From Paenibacillus cellulosilyticus (GTDB taxonomy: Bacteria > Bacillota > Bacilli > Paenibacillales > Paenibacillaceae), in contig NZ_QGTQ01000007.1 in assembly GCF_003182255.1 (NCBI RefSeq), forward strand, positions 188,158 through 221,729: DNA of 33,572 nucleotides, read 5' to 3'. This document shows, in pieces, positions 23,242-31,900 of the stretch. The translations under genes were made by a program, and so were the position numbers. How positions within the stretch are numbered: the first letter of the stretch is position 1; the number at the start of each line of letters is the position of its first letter. The notes below the pieces were generated by a model. It searched no databases, was not told where the DNA came from, and saw only the letters and a program-made list of their open reading frames with translations.

Positions 23242-24168
23242 ATGGTGAAATATATCATCAACCGACTCATTCTAGCGGTGCCTGTCATTCTCGGCTCATT
23301 GACGCTCGTTTTCCTCATTATTCATTGGCTGCCTGGTGATCCGGCCCGCATGCTGGCGGGGGATGATCATGCTGAGGATCGGATTCAATACCTGCAGGAG
23401 CAGCTCGGGTTGAACCGGCCGTTGTGGGTCCAATATTTCACTTACTTATGGGATAGCATGAGGGGCGACTTCGGTCATTCCTTCGCGAATCAGCAGCCGG
23501 TCATGGATCGGCTGCTGTCCCAGCTTCCATCGACGGCGGAGCTGGCGGTCGTGAGTACGATATTTGCCATCATTACGGGCATTACGCTTGGCATATTGTC
23601 GGCGGTATATCGCAATCGCTTGGTGGATTATGTGATTCGCATCGTCAGTCTGTTCGGCGTATCGATGCCGAAGTTCTGGCTCGGCATTCTGCTTATTCTG
23701 ATCTTCTCCGTGCATCTGCATCTGCTTCCTGCGATCGGCAATGGCAGCTTCAAACAGGTTATACTACCGGCTTTTGCGCTTGGCGTAACGGGGGCCGGTA
23801 TCCTTGCACGGATGGTGCGCAACAGCATTCTTGAGGTCATCGAGGATCCGTTCGTCACAACGCTGCGGGCCAAAGGGGTGACTGAGCGCAAGGTGCTGTA
23901 CCTGCATGTGCTGCGCAACGCGCTGCTGCCGTCGCTGACGATCATCGGTGTAATCTTCGTCGGCATGCTGGAGGGTGCAGTTGTGACAGAGACGGTGTTC
24001 GCTAGGCAGGGGATTGGCAAAATGGTCGTAGACGCGATCGGCCAGAAGGATATTCCGGTCATTCAGGCTTCGATACTGATCTGCGCCGTCTTCAATATCG
24101 TCGTCAACCTTCTTGTAGATATTTCGTATTCGTTCGTTGATCCTCGCGTCAGGCAGCAGTCCGCGTGA
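23242..24168 (+). CDS. Peptide/glutathione-type ABC permease, DppB/GsiC-like
   Basis: This 308-residue BPD_transp_1 permease has a first helix at about 9-29 and the DppB-type N-terminal loop (LPGDPARML, EQLGLNRPLWVQYF, GDFGHSF). It carries the ATPase-coupling EAA loop (LRAKGVTERKVLYLHVLRNALLP) and the ending SFVDPRVR. It forms a heterodimeric pore with the next gene product. It starts 27 bases after the binding-protein gene and its stop lies within bases used by the next gene's leader. Confidence 0.92.
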   Translation: MVKYIINRLILAVPVILGSLTLVFLIIHWLPGDPARMLAGDDHAEDRIQYLQEQLGLNRPLWVQYFTYLWDSMRGDFGHSFANQQPVMDRLLSQLPSTAELAVVSTIFAIITGITLGILSAVYRNRLVDYVIRIVSLFGVSMPKFWLGILLILIFSVHLHLLPAIGNGSFKQVILPAFALGVTGAGILARMVRNSILEVIEDPFVTTLRAKGVTERKVLYLHVLRNALLPSLTIIGVIFVGMLEGAVVTETVFARQGIGKMVVDAIGQKDIPVIQASILICAVFNIVVNLLVDISYSFVDPRVRQQSA

Positions 24169-24182
24169 TGGACAGAGCAACT

Positions 24183-24191
24183 GGAGGTGAG
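24183..24191 (+). promoter_or_regulatory. Ribosome binding site that decides a TTG start
   Basis: GGAGGTGAG lies 3 bases (7 from the GGAGG core) before the TTG at 24195, and no comparable site precedes the upstream GTG/ATG codons. Confidence 0.65.
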
Positions 24192-24194
24192 ATT

Positions 24195-25088
24195 TTGTCT
24201 ATTGTGAGTAATTCAATCTCGTCAGATGCAGCGCTGCCGCTTGCGGCTCAGCGGAAGAGAAGAAAGCTGAGGCTGCGCAAGGTGACGTTTCCTCAGCTGT
24301 ATATTACAGCCTCGCTCGTTTATCTGTTGTTTCTGCTCGTTAGCGCCATTACTCCGCAGCTGCTGACGCACTACTCGCCGACGGCGATGAATGCTTCCGA
24401 GCTGCTGCAGTCTCCGAGTCTGCAGCATTGGCTCGGGACGGACCATTTTGGCCGCGATCTGTGGACGGTGCTCGTCTATGGCAGCCGGCAGTCGCTGCTG
24501 CTTGGCGTTGTGTCGGTATTGATCGGGGGAATCGCAGGGCTGCTGCTAGGTCTTGTTGCGGGGTATTTCGGCGGGATCGTGGATACGCTGCTGATGCGGC
24601 TGACGGACATTCTGATGACGATCCCGGGCACGCTGCTTGCGATTGTGATCGCGGTAGCGATCGGCCCGACGTTCTTCAATGTCATTCTTGCCATCAGCAT
24701 TTCGACGATTCCATCGAAGGCGCGTGTCATCCGAAGCACGGTCATCAGCCTCCGAAGCCGGATGTATGTGGATGCGGCGAAAGCGATCGGGACGTCACAT
24801 CTGCAAATTATGCTGCGGCATATTCTGCCGGGCTGCTGGTCACCCCTTCTCGTCATGACGACAATTGGCGTCGGGACATCGATTCTGGCCGGAACAGGAC
24901 TGAGCTTCTTAGGTCTTGGTGTCATTAAAGAGATTCCAGACTGGGGCTACCTGCTGTCCGAAGGCCGGAGCTATATGACGGTTGCTTGGTGGATTGCAGC
25001 ATTCCCGGGCTTGTTTATCACACTGCTGGTCGTTGCCTTCAACCTGCTCGGGGATGAGCTGCGCGACCGGCTTGATCCCAAAAAATAG
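24195..25088 (+). CDS. Peptide/glutathione-type ABC permease, DppC/GsiD-like
   Basis: This 297-residue permease has an N-terminal helix at about 31-52, the DppC-type LGTDHFGRDLWTVLVYGSRQSLL segment, the coupling loop (DAAKAIGTSHLQIMLRHILP) and the ending LLGDELRDRLDPKK. The start is uncertain. I prefer TTG at 24195 because GGAGGTGAG at 24183-24191 sits directly upstream. GTG at 24165 and ATG at 24168 overlap the previous stop and have no good ribosome binding site. With the TTG start the protein begins MSIVSNSIS. Confidence 0.9.
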   Translation: MSIVSNSISSDAALPLAAQRKRRKLRLRKVTFPQLYITASLVYLLFLLVSAITPQLLTHYSPTAMNASELLQSPSLQHWLGTDHFGRDLWTVLVYGSRQSLLLGVVSVLIGGIAGLLLGLVAGYFGGIVDTLLMRLTDILMTIPGTLLAIVIAVAIGPTFFNVILAISISTIPSKARVIRSTVISLRSRMYVDAAKAIGTSHLQIMLRHILPGCWSPLLVMTTIGVGTSILAGTGLSFLGLGVIKEIPDWGYLLSEGRSYMTVAWWIAAFPGLFITLLVVAFNLLGDELRDRLDPKK

Positions 25089-25115
25089 TAATGCCGCTAA
25101 CAAGGGGGCACGTAT

Positions 25116-27164
25116 ATGGAACAGCTGCTACAGATTAACGAGCTGTCGGTCGACTTTCAGACGCCGAACGGTTCACTTAATGCGATAAACAAAGTAAGCC
25201 TGCAAATGGGGCGAGGTGAGGTCGTCTGCTTAGTCGGGGAGTCTGGCAGCGGCAAGACGATTACTTCGTTGTCTATTATGCGGTTAATTGATTATAGCAA
25301 GGGTAAAATCGTGCAAGGCGATATTACGCTGGATGGGAACAGCTTGGTCGGCTTGTCGCAGAAAGAAATCAGTCAACTGCGCGGCAAGAAGATCGCGATG
25401 ATCTTCCAAGAGCCGATGACGGCGCTGGACCCGGTCTTCACGATCGGCTTCCAGATTAGCGAGGTCATTCTTCGTCATCAGAAGGTGAGCAAGCTGAAGG
25501 CGAAGGAGGAAGCGATCCAGCTGCTGCGCCGGGTCGGCATTCCAGAACCTGAGATGCGCTACAATCAATATCCATATGAGCTGTCGGGCGGCATGCGACA
25601 GCGTGCGATGATCGCAATTGCGCTGGCCTGCGGGCCGGAGCTGCTCATTGCCGATGAACCAACAACGGCGCTGGACGTAACGATTCAAGCGCAAATCTTG
25701 AATTTGCTGCAGGAGCTTCGGAAGGAGCTCGGCATGTCGATTCTGCTCATTACGCATGATCTCGGTATTGCAGCTGAGATGGCGGACCGAGTTGTCGTCA
25801 TGTACGCTGGACAAATCGTTGAGCAGTCGAAGACGCTGCCGTTATTCGAGCAGCCGCATCACCCTTATACGCAGGGGCTGCTTCGTTCGATCATTACATT
25901 GGAGCAGGACAGGAGCGCACGGCTGTATACGATCGATGGTGCGATTCCAAGCTTGACCGCGCTGCCTTCGGGCTGCCGCTTCCATCCGCGCTGCCCGTAT
26001 GCGACTGAACGGTGCCGCGCAGAGGAGCCTGCGCTGGAGTCGATCGATGATCGTGAAGTTGCCTGCTGGCATGCAAGTGAGCTGCAGCAGAATGATCACC
26101 CCTTGCGGCTGGCCGCCGAGCAGCGCGAACGCGAGCGAACGCTGGAGCTGAGCGGCCGCAGGAGCGATGCGGTATTGGACTATGATTCGCTTGCGGAGGT
26201 GGAGCCGCTAATTTCCGTGCAGGGGCTGAAGAAGCATTTTCCGGTAAAGAGTGGGCTTCTGCAATTAAGCAAACGGCATGTGCGTGCGGTAGATGGTGTT
26301 TCCTTCGATATTTATAAAGGGGAGACGTTCGGACTGGTCGGAGAATCCGGCTGTGGGAAGTCGACGCTTGGCCGTGTGCTGCTGCAGCTGGACCGAGCAA
26401 CGGGTGGCCAGGTGTTATTCAAGGGCAAGGATCTGCTTCAACAGAATGTGAAAGAACGGAAAAACGTGCGCAGCGAGATGCAGATCGTGTTCCAGGATCC
26501 GTATGGCTCGATTAATCCAAGATGGACAATTGAAGACATTATCGGCGAGCCGCTGTGGGTGCACGAGTCGCTCAAAGGAGCTGCCAAGCGCGAGAAGGTG
26601 CAGGAGGTTATGAAGCTTGTTGGTCTGAACCCAAGCTGGTATAACCGGTATCCGCATGAGTTCTCCGGTGGACAGCGCCAGCGGATCGGCATCGCAAGGG
26701 CGATTGTGCTTCGGCCTGATTTTATTGTAGCGGATGAGGCGGTCTCTGCGTTGGACGTGTCCGTGCAGTCGCAGGTCATTAACTTGATGCAGGATTTGCA
26801 GGAACAGCTTGGACTGACGTATCTGTTCATCGCCCATGGCCTGACTGTCGTGCGGCATATATCCAGTCGAATTGGCGTCATGTACTTAGGCAAGCTGGTC
26901 GAGGTAGCGCCAACCGATGAGCTGTTCGCCCATCCGGCCCATCCTTATACGAAGGCGCTGCTATCCGCGATTCCGGTTGCCGATCCGACTGCCCGCCGCG
27001 AATATGCGCCGATCCAAGGGGAGATGCCATCTCCGGCATCGCCGCCCTCGGGCTGCCGCTTCCATACGCGCTGCCCAGCCGCAACAGACCGGTGCCGAAC
27101 GGAGGAGCCGCAGCTGCAATCGATCGGAACGGGACATCGTGTTGCGTGCCATTATCCACTTTAG
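25116..27164 (+). CDS. Fused double ABC ATPase (DppD-DppF fusion, GsiA-like)
   Basis: The 682-residue protein joins two oligopeptide-type ATPases. Domain 1 has GESGSGKT (41-48), [18 protein letters not shown] and the oligopeptide C-terminal extension with four-Cys-type motif [14 protein letters not shown]. Domain 2 has GESGCGKST (about 409-417), [14 protein letters not shown], Walker [10 protein letters not shown] and a second [14 protein letters not shown] motif. The single-chain arrangement is that of the glutathione importer GsiA, whereas most Dpp/Opp systems have separate D and F proteins. In domain 2 the usual DEPVSALD is DEAVSALD and the usual FIAHDL is FIAHGL; the essential Glu and His remain. 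GGGGG at about 25103 precedes the ATG. It is the last gene of the importer operon, which ends at the terminator at 27202-27239. Confidence 0.92.
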   Translation: MEQLLQINELSVDFQTPNGSLNAINKVSLQMGRGEVVCLVGESGSGKTITSLSIMRLIDYSKGKIVQGDITLDGNSLVGLSQKEISQLRGKKIAMIFQEPMTALDPVFTIGFQISEVILRHQKVSKLKAKEEAIQLLRRVGIPEPEMRYNQYPYELSGGMRQRAMIAIALACGPELLIADEPTTALDVTIQAQILNLLQELRKELGMSILLITHDLGIAAEMADRVVVMYAGQIVEQSKTLPLFEQPHHPYTQGLLRSIITLEQDRSARLYTIDGAIPSLTALPSGCRFHPRCPYATERCRAEEPALESIDDREVACWHASELQQNDHPLRLAAEQRERERTLELSGRRSDAVLDYDSLAEVEPLISVQGLKKHFPVKSGLLQLSKRHVRAVDGVSFDIYKGETFGLVGESGCGKSTLGRVLLQLDRATGGQVLFKGKDLLQQNVKERKNVRSEMQIVFQDPYGSINPRWTIEDIIGEPLWVHESLKGAAKREKVQEVMKLVGLNPSWYNRYPHEFSGGQRQRIGIARAIVLRPDFIVADEAVSALDVSVQSQVINLMQDLQEQLGLTYLFIAHGLTVVRHISSRIGVMYLGKLVEVAPTDELFAHPAHPYTKALLSAIPVADPTARREYAPIQGEMPSPASPPSGCRFHTRCPAATDRCRTEEPQLQSIGTGHRVACHYPL

Positions 27165-27201
27165 GAGCACGTGTGTTGCAGAATGTATATGTATGGAGCA
27201 G

Positions 27202-27239
27202 GCCGTCCTTTAGAGACTAGAGGGACGGCTTTTTCTTTT
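27202..27239 (+). terminator. Rho-independent terminator of the organosulfur/importer operon
   Basis: GCCGTCC (27202-27208) pairs with GGACGGC (27223-27229), with partial extension into the loop, followed by TTTTTCTTTT. Confidence 0.9.
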
Positions 27240-27344
27240 AGATGGATTCACGTTTCTGCATAAAAATGGTCTAACGTCCCCGCTGTGGAATACGCATTAA
27301 ATGATGCCAGTTTGATGTCGTAATTATAAGGTGGGGAGGCTGTT

Positions 27345-28631
27345 ATGCAAATTCATGTGATACAGTCCGGCCAATCGCTCTATCAGCTATCGCAAACGTA
27401 TGGAATTCCTGTCGCAACTATCGCGGAAGCGAATGAAATATCACCGTCTGAAACACTGGTCGTTGGACAAACATTAGTCATTCCGATTGTTGGGTCCTAT
27501 TATTGGGTACGGCCGGGCGATACGCTGACCAGCATTGCTCGGGCGCACGGCACGACGGCGGAGCGGCTTGCGGAAGTGAACCAAATCTCGATCGGCGGCA
27601 GCTTAACGCCGGGGACGCGGCTGTATATTCCACCGAGACCGAGACGAGCGGCGGAGATTAATGCGTATGTAGAGCCTCGCGGCAATAGTGTTGCGCCTGC
27701 ATTGCTGAATGCGTCGCGTGAAGCAGCGCCGCATCTTACGTATCTCGCTCCGTTCAGCTTCCAGATTAATCGGGATGGGACGCTGAAGCCGCCTCCGCTT
27801 GGTGGGCTTAGGGAGATCGCGAGCCAGAATGGCGCAGTGCTGATGATGGTCGTGACCAACTTAGAGAACGGCCAGTTCAGTGCAGAGCTGGGGCAAGTCA
27901 TCCTGAATGATGAACAGGTGCAGAATCGGCTGCTGGACAATGTGATTCAGACGGCGAAGGAGCGGGGATTCCGCGATATTCACTTCGATCTCGAGCATCT
28001 TCGTCCGCAGGATCGTGATGCTTATAACCGTTTTCTGCGCAAAGCAGCGACCCGGATTCATAATGAAGGGCTGCTCATCTCCACAGCGCTCGCTCCGAAG
28101 ACGAGTGCGACGCAGGCAGGGGAATGGTACACCGCGCATGATTACCATACGCACGGCCAAATTGTGGACTTCGTCGTTATTATGACGTACGAATGGGGCT
28201 ACAGCGGTGGTCCGGCAATGCCAGTATCTCCAATCGGGCCGGTACGGAAGGTGCTGGAGTATGCGCTGACCGAGATGCCGGGATCGAAGATCATGATGGG
28301 CCAAAATTTGTATGGCTACGACTGGACGCTTCCTTTTGTACCAGGAGGCGCTTACGCCAAGGCGGTTAGTCCGCAGCAGGCGATCGATATTGCGCGCCGA
28401 CATAATGCTGCGATTCAATATGATTATGAGGCGCAGGCTCCTCATTTCAACTATTGGGATAATAACGGGAAGGAGCATGTTGTCTGGTTCGAAGACGCAC
28501 GCTCGATTCAGGCGAAGTTTGATTTGCTCAAGGAGCTGGGCTTGCGCGGCATCAGCTATTGGAAGCTTGGCTTAAGCTTCCCGCAAAACTGGCTGCTGAT
28601 TGAAGATAACTTCCAAGTGACGAAGAAGTGA
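27345..28631 (+). CDS. sleL: Spore cortex-fragment-lytic N-acetylglucosaminidase, SleL/YaaH-like (LysM + GH18)
   Basis: The 428-residue protein matches the length of B. subtilis YaaH (427). Two LysM peptidoglycan-binding repeats (about 1-46 and 52-95: HVIQSGQSLYQLSQTYGIP, YYWVRPGDTLTSIARAHGTT) precede a GH18 TIM barrel. The GH18 active-site strand is DIHFDLE, giving Asp211, Asp215 and the acid Glu217. No signal peptide is present, as expected for a protein made in the mother cell and deposited in the spore coat/cortex. SleL cuts muramic-delta-lactam cortex fragments during germination. GGGGAGG at 27332-27338 sets the start. I could not find a convincing sigma-E or sigma-K promoter. Other YaaH/YdhD/YvbX paralogues are the main alternatives for the exact name. 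Confidence 0.9.
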   Translation: MQIHVIQSGQSLYQLSQTYGIPVATIAEANEISPSETLVVGQTLVIPIVGSYYWVRPGDTLTSIARAHGTTAERLAEVNQISIGGSLTPGTRLYIPPRPRRAAEINAYVEPRGNSVAPALLNASREAAPHLTYLAPFSFQINRDGTLKPPPLGGLREIASQNGAVLMMVVTNLENGQFSAELGQVILNDEQVQNRLLDNVIQTAKERGFRDIHFDLEHLRPQDRDAYNRFLRKAATRIHNEGLLISTALAPKTSATQAGEWYTAHDYHTHGQIVDFVVIMTYEWGYSGGPAMPVSPIGPVRKVLEYALTEMPGSKIMMGQNLYGYDWTLPFVPGGAYAKAVSPQQAIDIARRHNAAIQYDYEAQAPHFNYWDNNGKEHVVWFEDARSIQAKFDLLKELGLRGISYWKLGLSFPQNWLLIEDNFQVTKK

Positions 28632-28668
28632 GCGGATAAGTACCGCCCTTGAAGGGCAGCTACCATCG

Positions 28669-28690
28669 TAAGGCAGCACATTTTGCCTTA
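28669..28690 (+). other. Hairpin downstream of the SleL-like gene
   Basis: TAAGGCA (28669-28675) pairs perfectly with TGCCTTA (28684-28690) and is followed only by a short A-run. It could terminate transcription from the opposite strand weakly, or protect the 3' end. Confidence 0.45.
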
Positions 28691-28745
28691 AAAGATTTGC
28701 ACGCTCAATGATAACGAGATCGGCGGTTTTATACCGAATATTGGA

Positions 28746-28788
28746 ACAGCTCAGGCCTTGATTTTACGAGGCTGGGGCTGTTTTTTTT
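28746..28788 (+). terminator. Rho-independent terminator
   Basis: ACAGCTCAGGCCT (28746-28758) pairs with AGGCTGGGGCTGT (28769-28781), with one mismatch and G-U pairs. Eight Ts follow. Confidence 0.88.
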
Positions 28789-28872
28789 GTTTGGAACAGA
28801 GTGAACAGCATCTTTTTAAAAATAATCAGATTTAATTGCTAAATTAGTGATGTAATTCATGTCGAATTCTAT

Positions 28873-28878
28873 TATAAT
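28873..28878 (+). promoter_or_regulatory. Candidate -10 box of the Big_2 repeat protein gene
   Basis: TATAAT lies 94 bases before the start codon. The best hexamer upstream (TGTAAT at 28851-28856, 16-base spacer) is a poor -35, so the call is tentative. Confidence 0.35.
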
Positions 28879-28972
28879 CTGGAAGAAAATTGTCGAGATT
28901 GATCAAACGTTTACTAGATTTCGATCTGGTTGGGGAAGGGTCGGGGTCACGATATATTAAAGGAGGACAAAT

Positions 28973-31900
28973 ATGAGGGCGAGAGCTAGATTCAGAAGGG
29001 TAACCGTCATACTGGCATTCATTACAATGCTGATCAGTCAGGTAATATTCGGCGGCTTTATCAATATCGGTGTCGCTCAGGCGGCGGTTAACGTCGATTA
29101 CGGCACAGCGAAGAAGATTGATCTCTCTACGATGGGCCTTGGCTACGATATGACGAATTTGCCCTACGGCCAGTTTATTGGTTTGCCAGGTGGGAAGGTC
29201 GGTATATTGGGATCTACGGCTGCTGGCCACAGCTATTCTGTTATTGACAGTAGCGGGAACAAGGTGTTCTCGCTGCCGCTTAATACGAGTGCCATTATGG
29301 GTACGAGGGCAACTAATTATTCAGAGGTATATGCTGCCCCGATGGCAAATGGCAATACGGTAATCATGTGGGCGGGGCAACCGACCGGCTGTGATCAGAA
29401 TAAAGGCTATTCTGTTCAATTCATTATCGTGGATGGACAAGGCAATGTGGTACAATCGGCCACTGACGTTAGCACCGCAACGGCCAATTACAATTGTTAC
29501 ATAAGTGCTCAGCCATTATCGAATGGCAACATTGCTTTTATGTACCAAGTTACAGGTGCAGAGTACTATTACCGGATTTTTAATCCGACGACAAAAGCGT
29601 TCCTGTCGAGTCCGGTATCGATTGAAGGAGCAGGCGCAACGGATTCATCTTACACCCATGTTCTCGCAGCTAGCTCTAACGGCACGTTCATGGTTGTGTA
29701 TCATACCTACAACGCGACTCAATATCATGTTGCTGTATACCAGAATGATGGCACGAGAATTAAGACGTTTGATTTTGGAACAGAGGATACATATGGGAAC
29801 GGAGAAAAATCGCTCACGGCTTTATCCAATGGCAATTACGCGCTGCTCATTCATACATTATCCGGCTATCAGCTCCAAATCTTTGATAGCAGCGGCAATA
29901 CGGTTGGTTCAGCAATTACGAGCGGACTGACCTACACGGCGACTGATGGTTCTATAGTAGAGAATCCAGGGGTGTTGGGGCTGGGCGACGGCGGATTTCT
30001 AGTCGTTGACAATGTGTATCAGAATATTGAACCCGATTACCCAGGACAGCTCTATGTGAAGCAGTTCAATAATGATGGAACGTTTTATAACAATAACAGC
30101 AGTTGGACTCCAACAGGTGTTGAAGGAAGCGTTTATACTTACGGCTGGGCTTTCAACGGCTATGATAAAGGCTTTGGTTTCCTAAACTGGGTTGATTCCA
30201 AGCTGTATACCTTCGGGATGGATACTGCTGTTCCGGTAACAGGAGTAACCCTGAATACCTCTGCACTAAGTTTAACAACAGGCGGAGCAACGAGTACGTT
30301 GACGGCGACAGTCGCGCCATCAAACGCAACCAACAAGAATGTGACGTGGAGCTCGGATAATACGGGCGTCGCAACGGTCGCAAACGGAGTCGTCACGCCA
30401 GTAAGCGCAGGGACGGCTCACATTACGGTTACGACGGTCGACGGCTCGCAGACCGCAACGGCTACTGTAACGGTTACGACCCCGGTAGCGAGTGTGACGC
30501 TGGATCATACGTCGTTGAACCTAGAGACAGGTGGTTCGACGGGTACGTTGATCGCTACGCTGAACCCTGCGAACGCCACGAACAAGAGCGTGACGTGGAC
30601 GTCGAGTAATGCAAGTGTCGCGACAGTCGCGAACGGCGTCGTAACGCCGGTAGGGCCAGGAACAGCGACAATAACGGTAACAACAGCCGATGGCGGGAAG
30701 ACGGCAGCGTGTACGGTTACAGTTGTAACGCGTGTTTCTAGCGTAACAGTGTCGCCTTCGACATTGGATCTTAAGGTTGGCGGCCCAACAGGCACGATTA
30801 CGTCCACAGTAAGTCCGGCAGGTGCAACGAATAGCAGTGTAACCTGGAGTTCGGATAATTCGAGTGTGGCGACAGTCGTGAACGGTGTTGTTACCGCAGT
30901 AGGTAATGGTACCGCCCATATTACGGCAACAACAGCGGATGGCGGATTTACTTCAACGAGTACTGTAAACGTAACGACGCCTGTAACGGGTGTGACGTTG
31001 GACAAGACGACATTGAGTCTGATTAAGGGCGGGGCTGCAGGCACGTTGACTGCTGCCGTTAACCCTTCAACCGCAACGAATAAAGGTGTAACGTGGGTTT
31101 CGATGAATCCCGGTGTAGCGACGGTTTCGAATGGTGTTATAACGCCGGTCGGCGCAGGCACGACGGACATTGTTGTTACAACCGATGACGGAGGATTTAC
31201 TGCAATAAGTAAGGTTACGGTGAAGACGGCGGTAACCGGCGTAATGTTGGATCAGCCGACGATGCATTTGTTCAAGGGCGGAGCAACAGGTACGCTGGTG
31301 GCAACTGTCAATCCGTCGGATGCGACAGATCAGGGTTTGACGTGGAGCTCGGATGACACGAATGTAGCAACCGTCGTAAACGGTGTCGTAACAGCAGTAG
31401 GGGATGGAACAGCCACGATTACAGTGACAACGGTCGATGGCAGCTATACAGCCACTAGCGAAGTCACTGTTACGACGCCAGTAACAGGTGTGACGCTGGA
31501 TCATTCGACACTGGATTTGTTTACAGGCGGTGCAGATGGAACGCTGGTAGCGACGGTCAATCCTTCGGATGCGACAGATTCTTCTGTGACATGGAGCACG
31601 GATGATGCGAGTGTGGCAACCGTGGTCGGCGGTGTCGTAACGCCAGTAGGCGTAGGTACGGCAACGATTACTGTAACAACGGCTGACGGCGGATATACCG
31701 CAACCAGCACAGTAACGGTTACAACGCCTGTAACGGGCGTAACGCTGGATCAACCAACGCTGCATCTGTTCAAAGGTGGAGCGGCAGGTACACTAACCGA
31801 GACGGTGAATCCATCGGATGCAACGGATAAAAGTGTAATTTGGGATTCGGATGATACCAATGTTGCAACCGTAACGAACGGTGTGGTAACGCCAGTTGGC

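Larger units (their letters stand above)
28632..28972 (+). other. Intergenic region with hairpins, terminator and candidate -10 box
   Basis: This 341-base gap has no gene. From left to right it holds a small palindrome GCCCTTGAAGGGC (about 28645-28657), a 7-bp hairpin (28669-28690), a strong terminator (28746-28788), TATAAT at 28873-28878 with only a weak upstream -35, and AGGAGG at 28961-28966 serving the next gene. Confidence 0.6.

Noticed and set aside
25200-27164. Broken or frameshifted join of two ATPase genes
   Set aside because: The single frame is intact with both full ABC domains and a clean linker, and natural fusions of this kind (GsiA) are known.
29505-29930. Plus-strand frame of about 141 codons inside the Big_2 protein gene
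   Set aside because: It is in a different frame from the real gene, which is open from 28973 to the window edge, and has no ribosome binding site or conserved motif.
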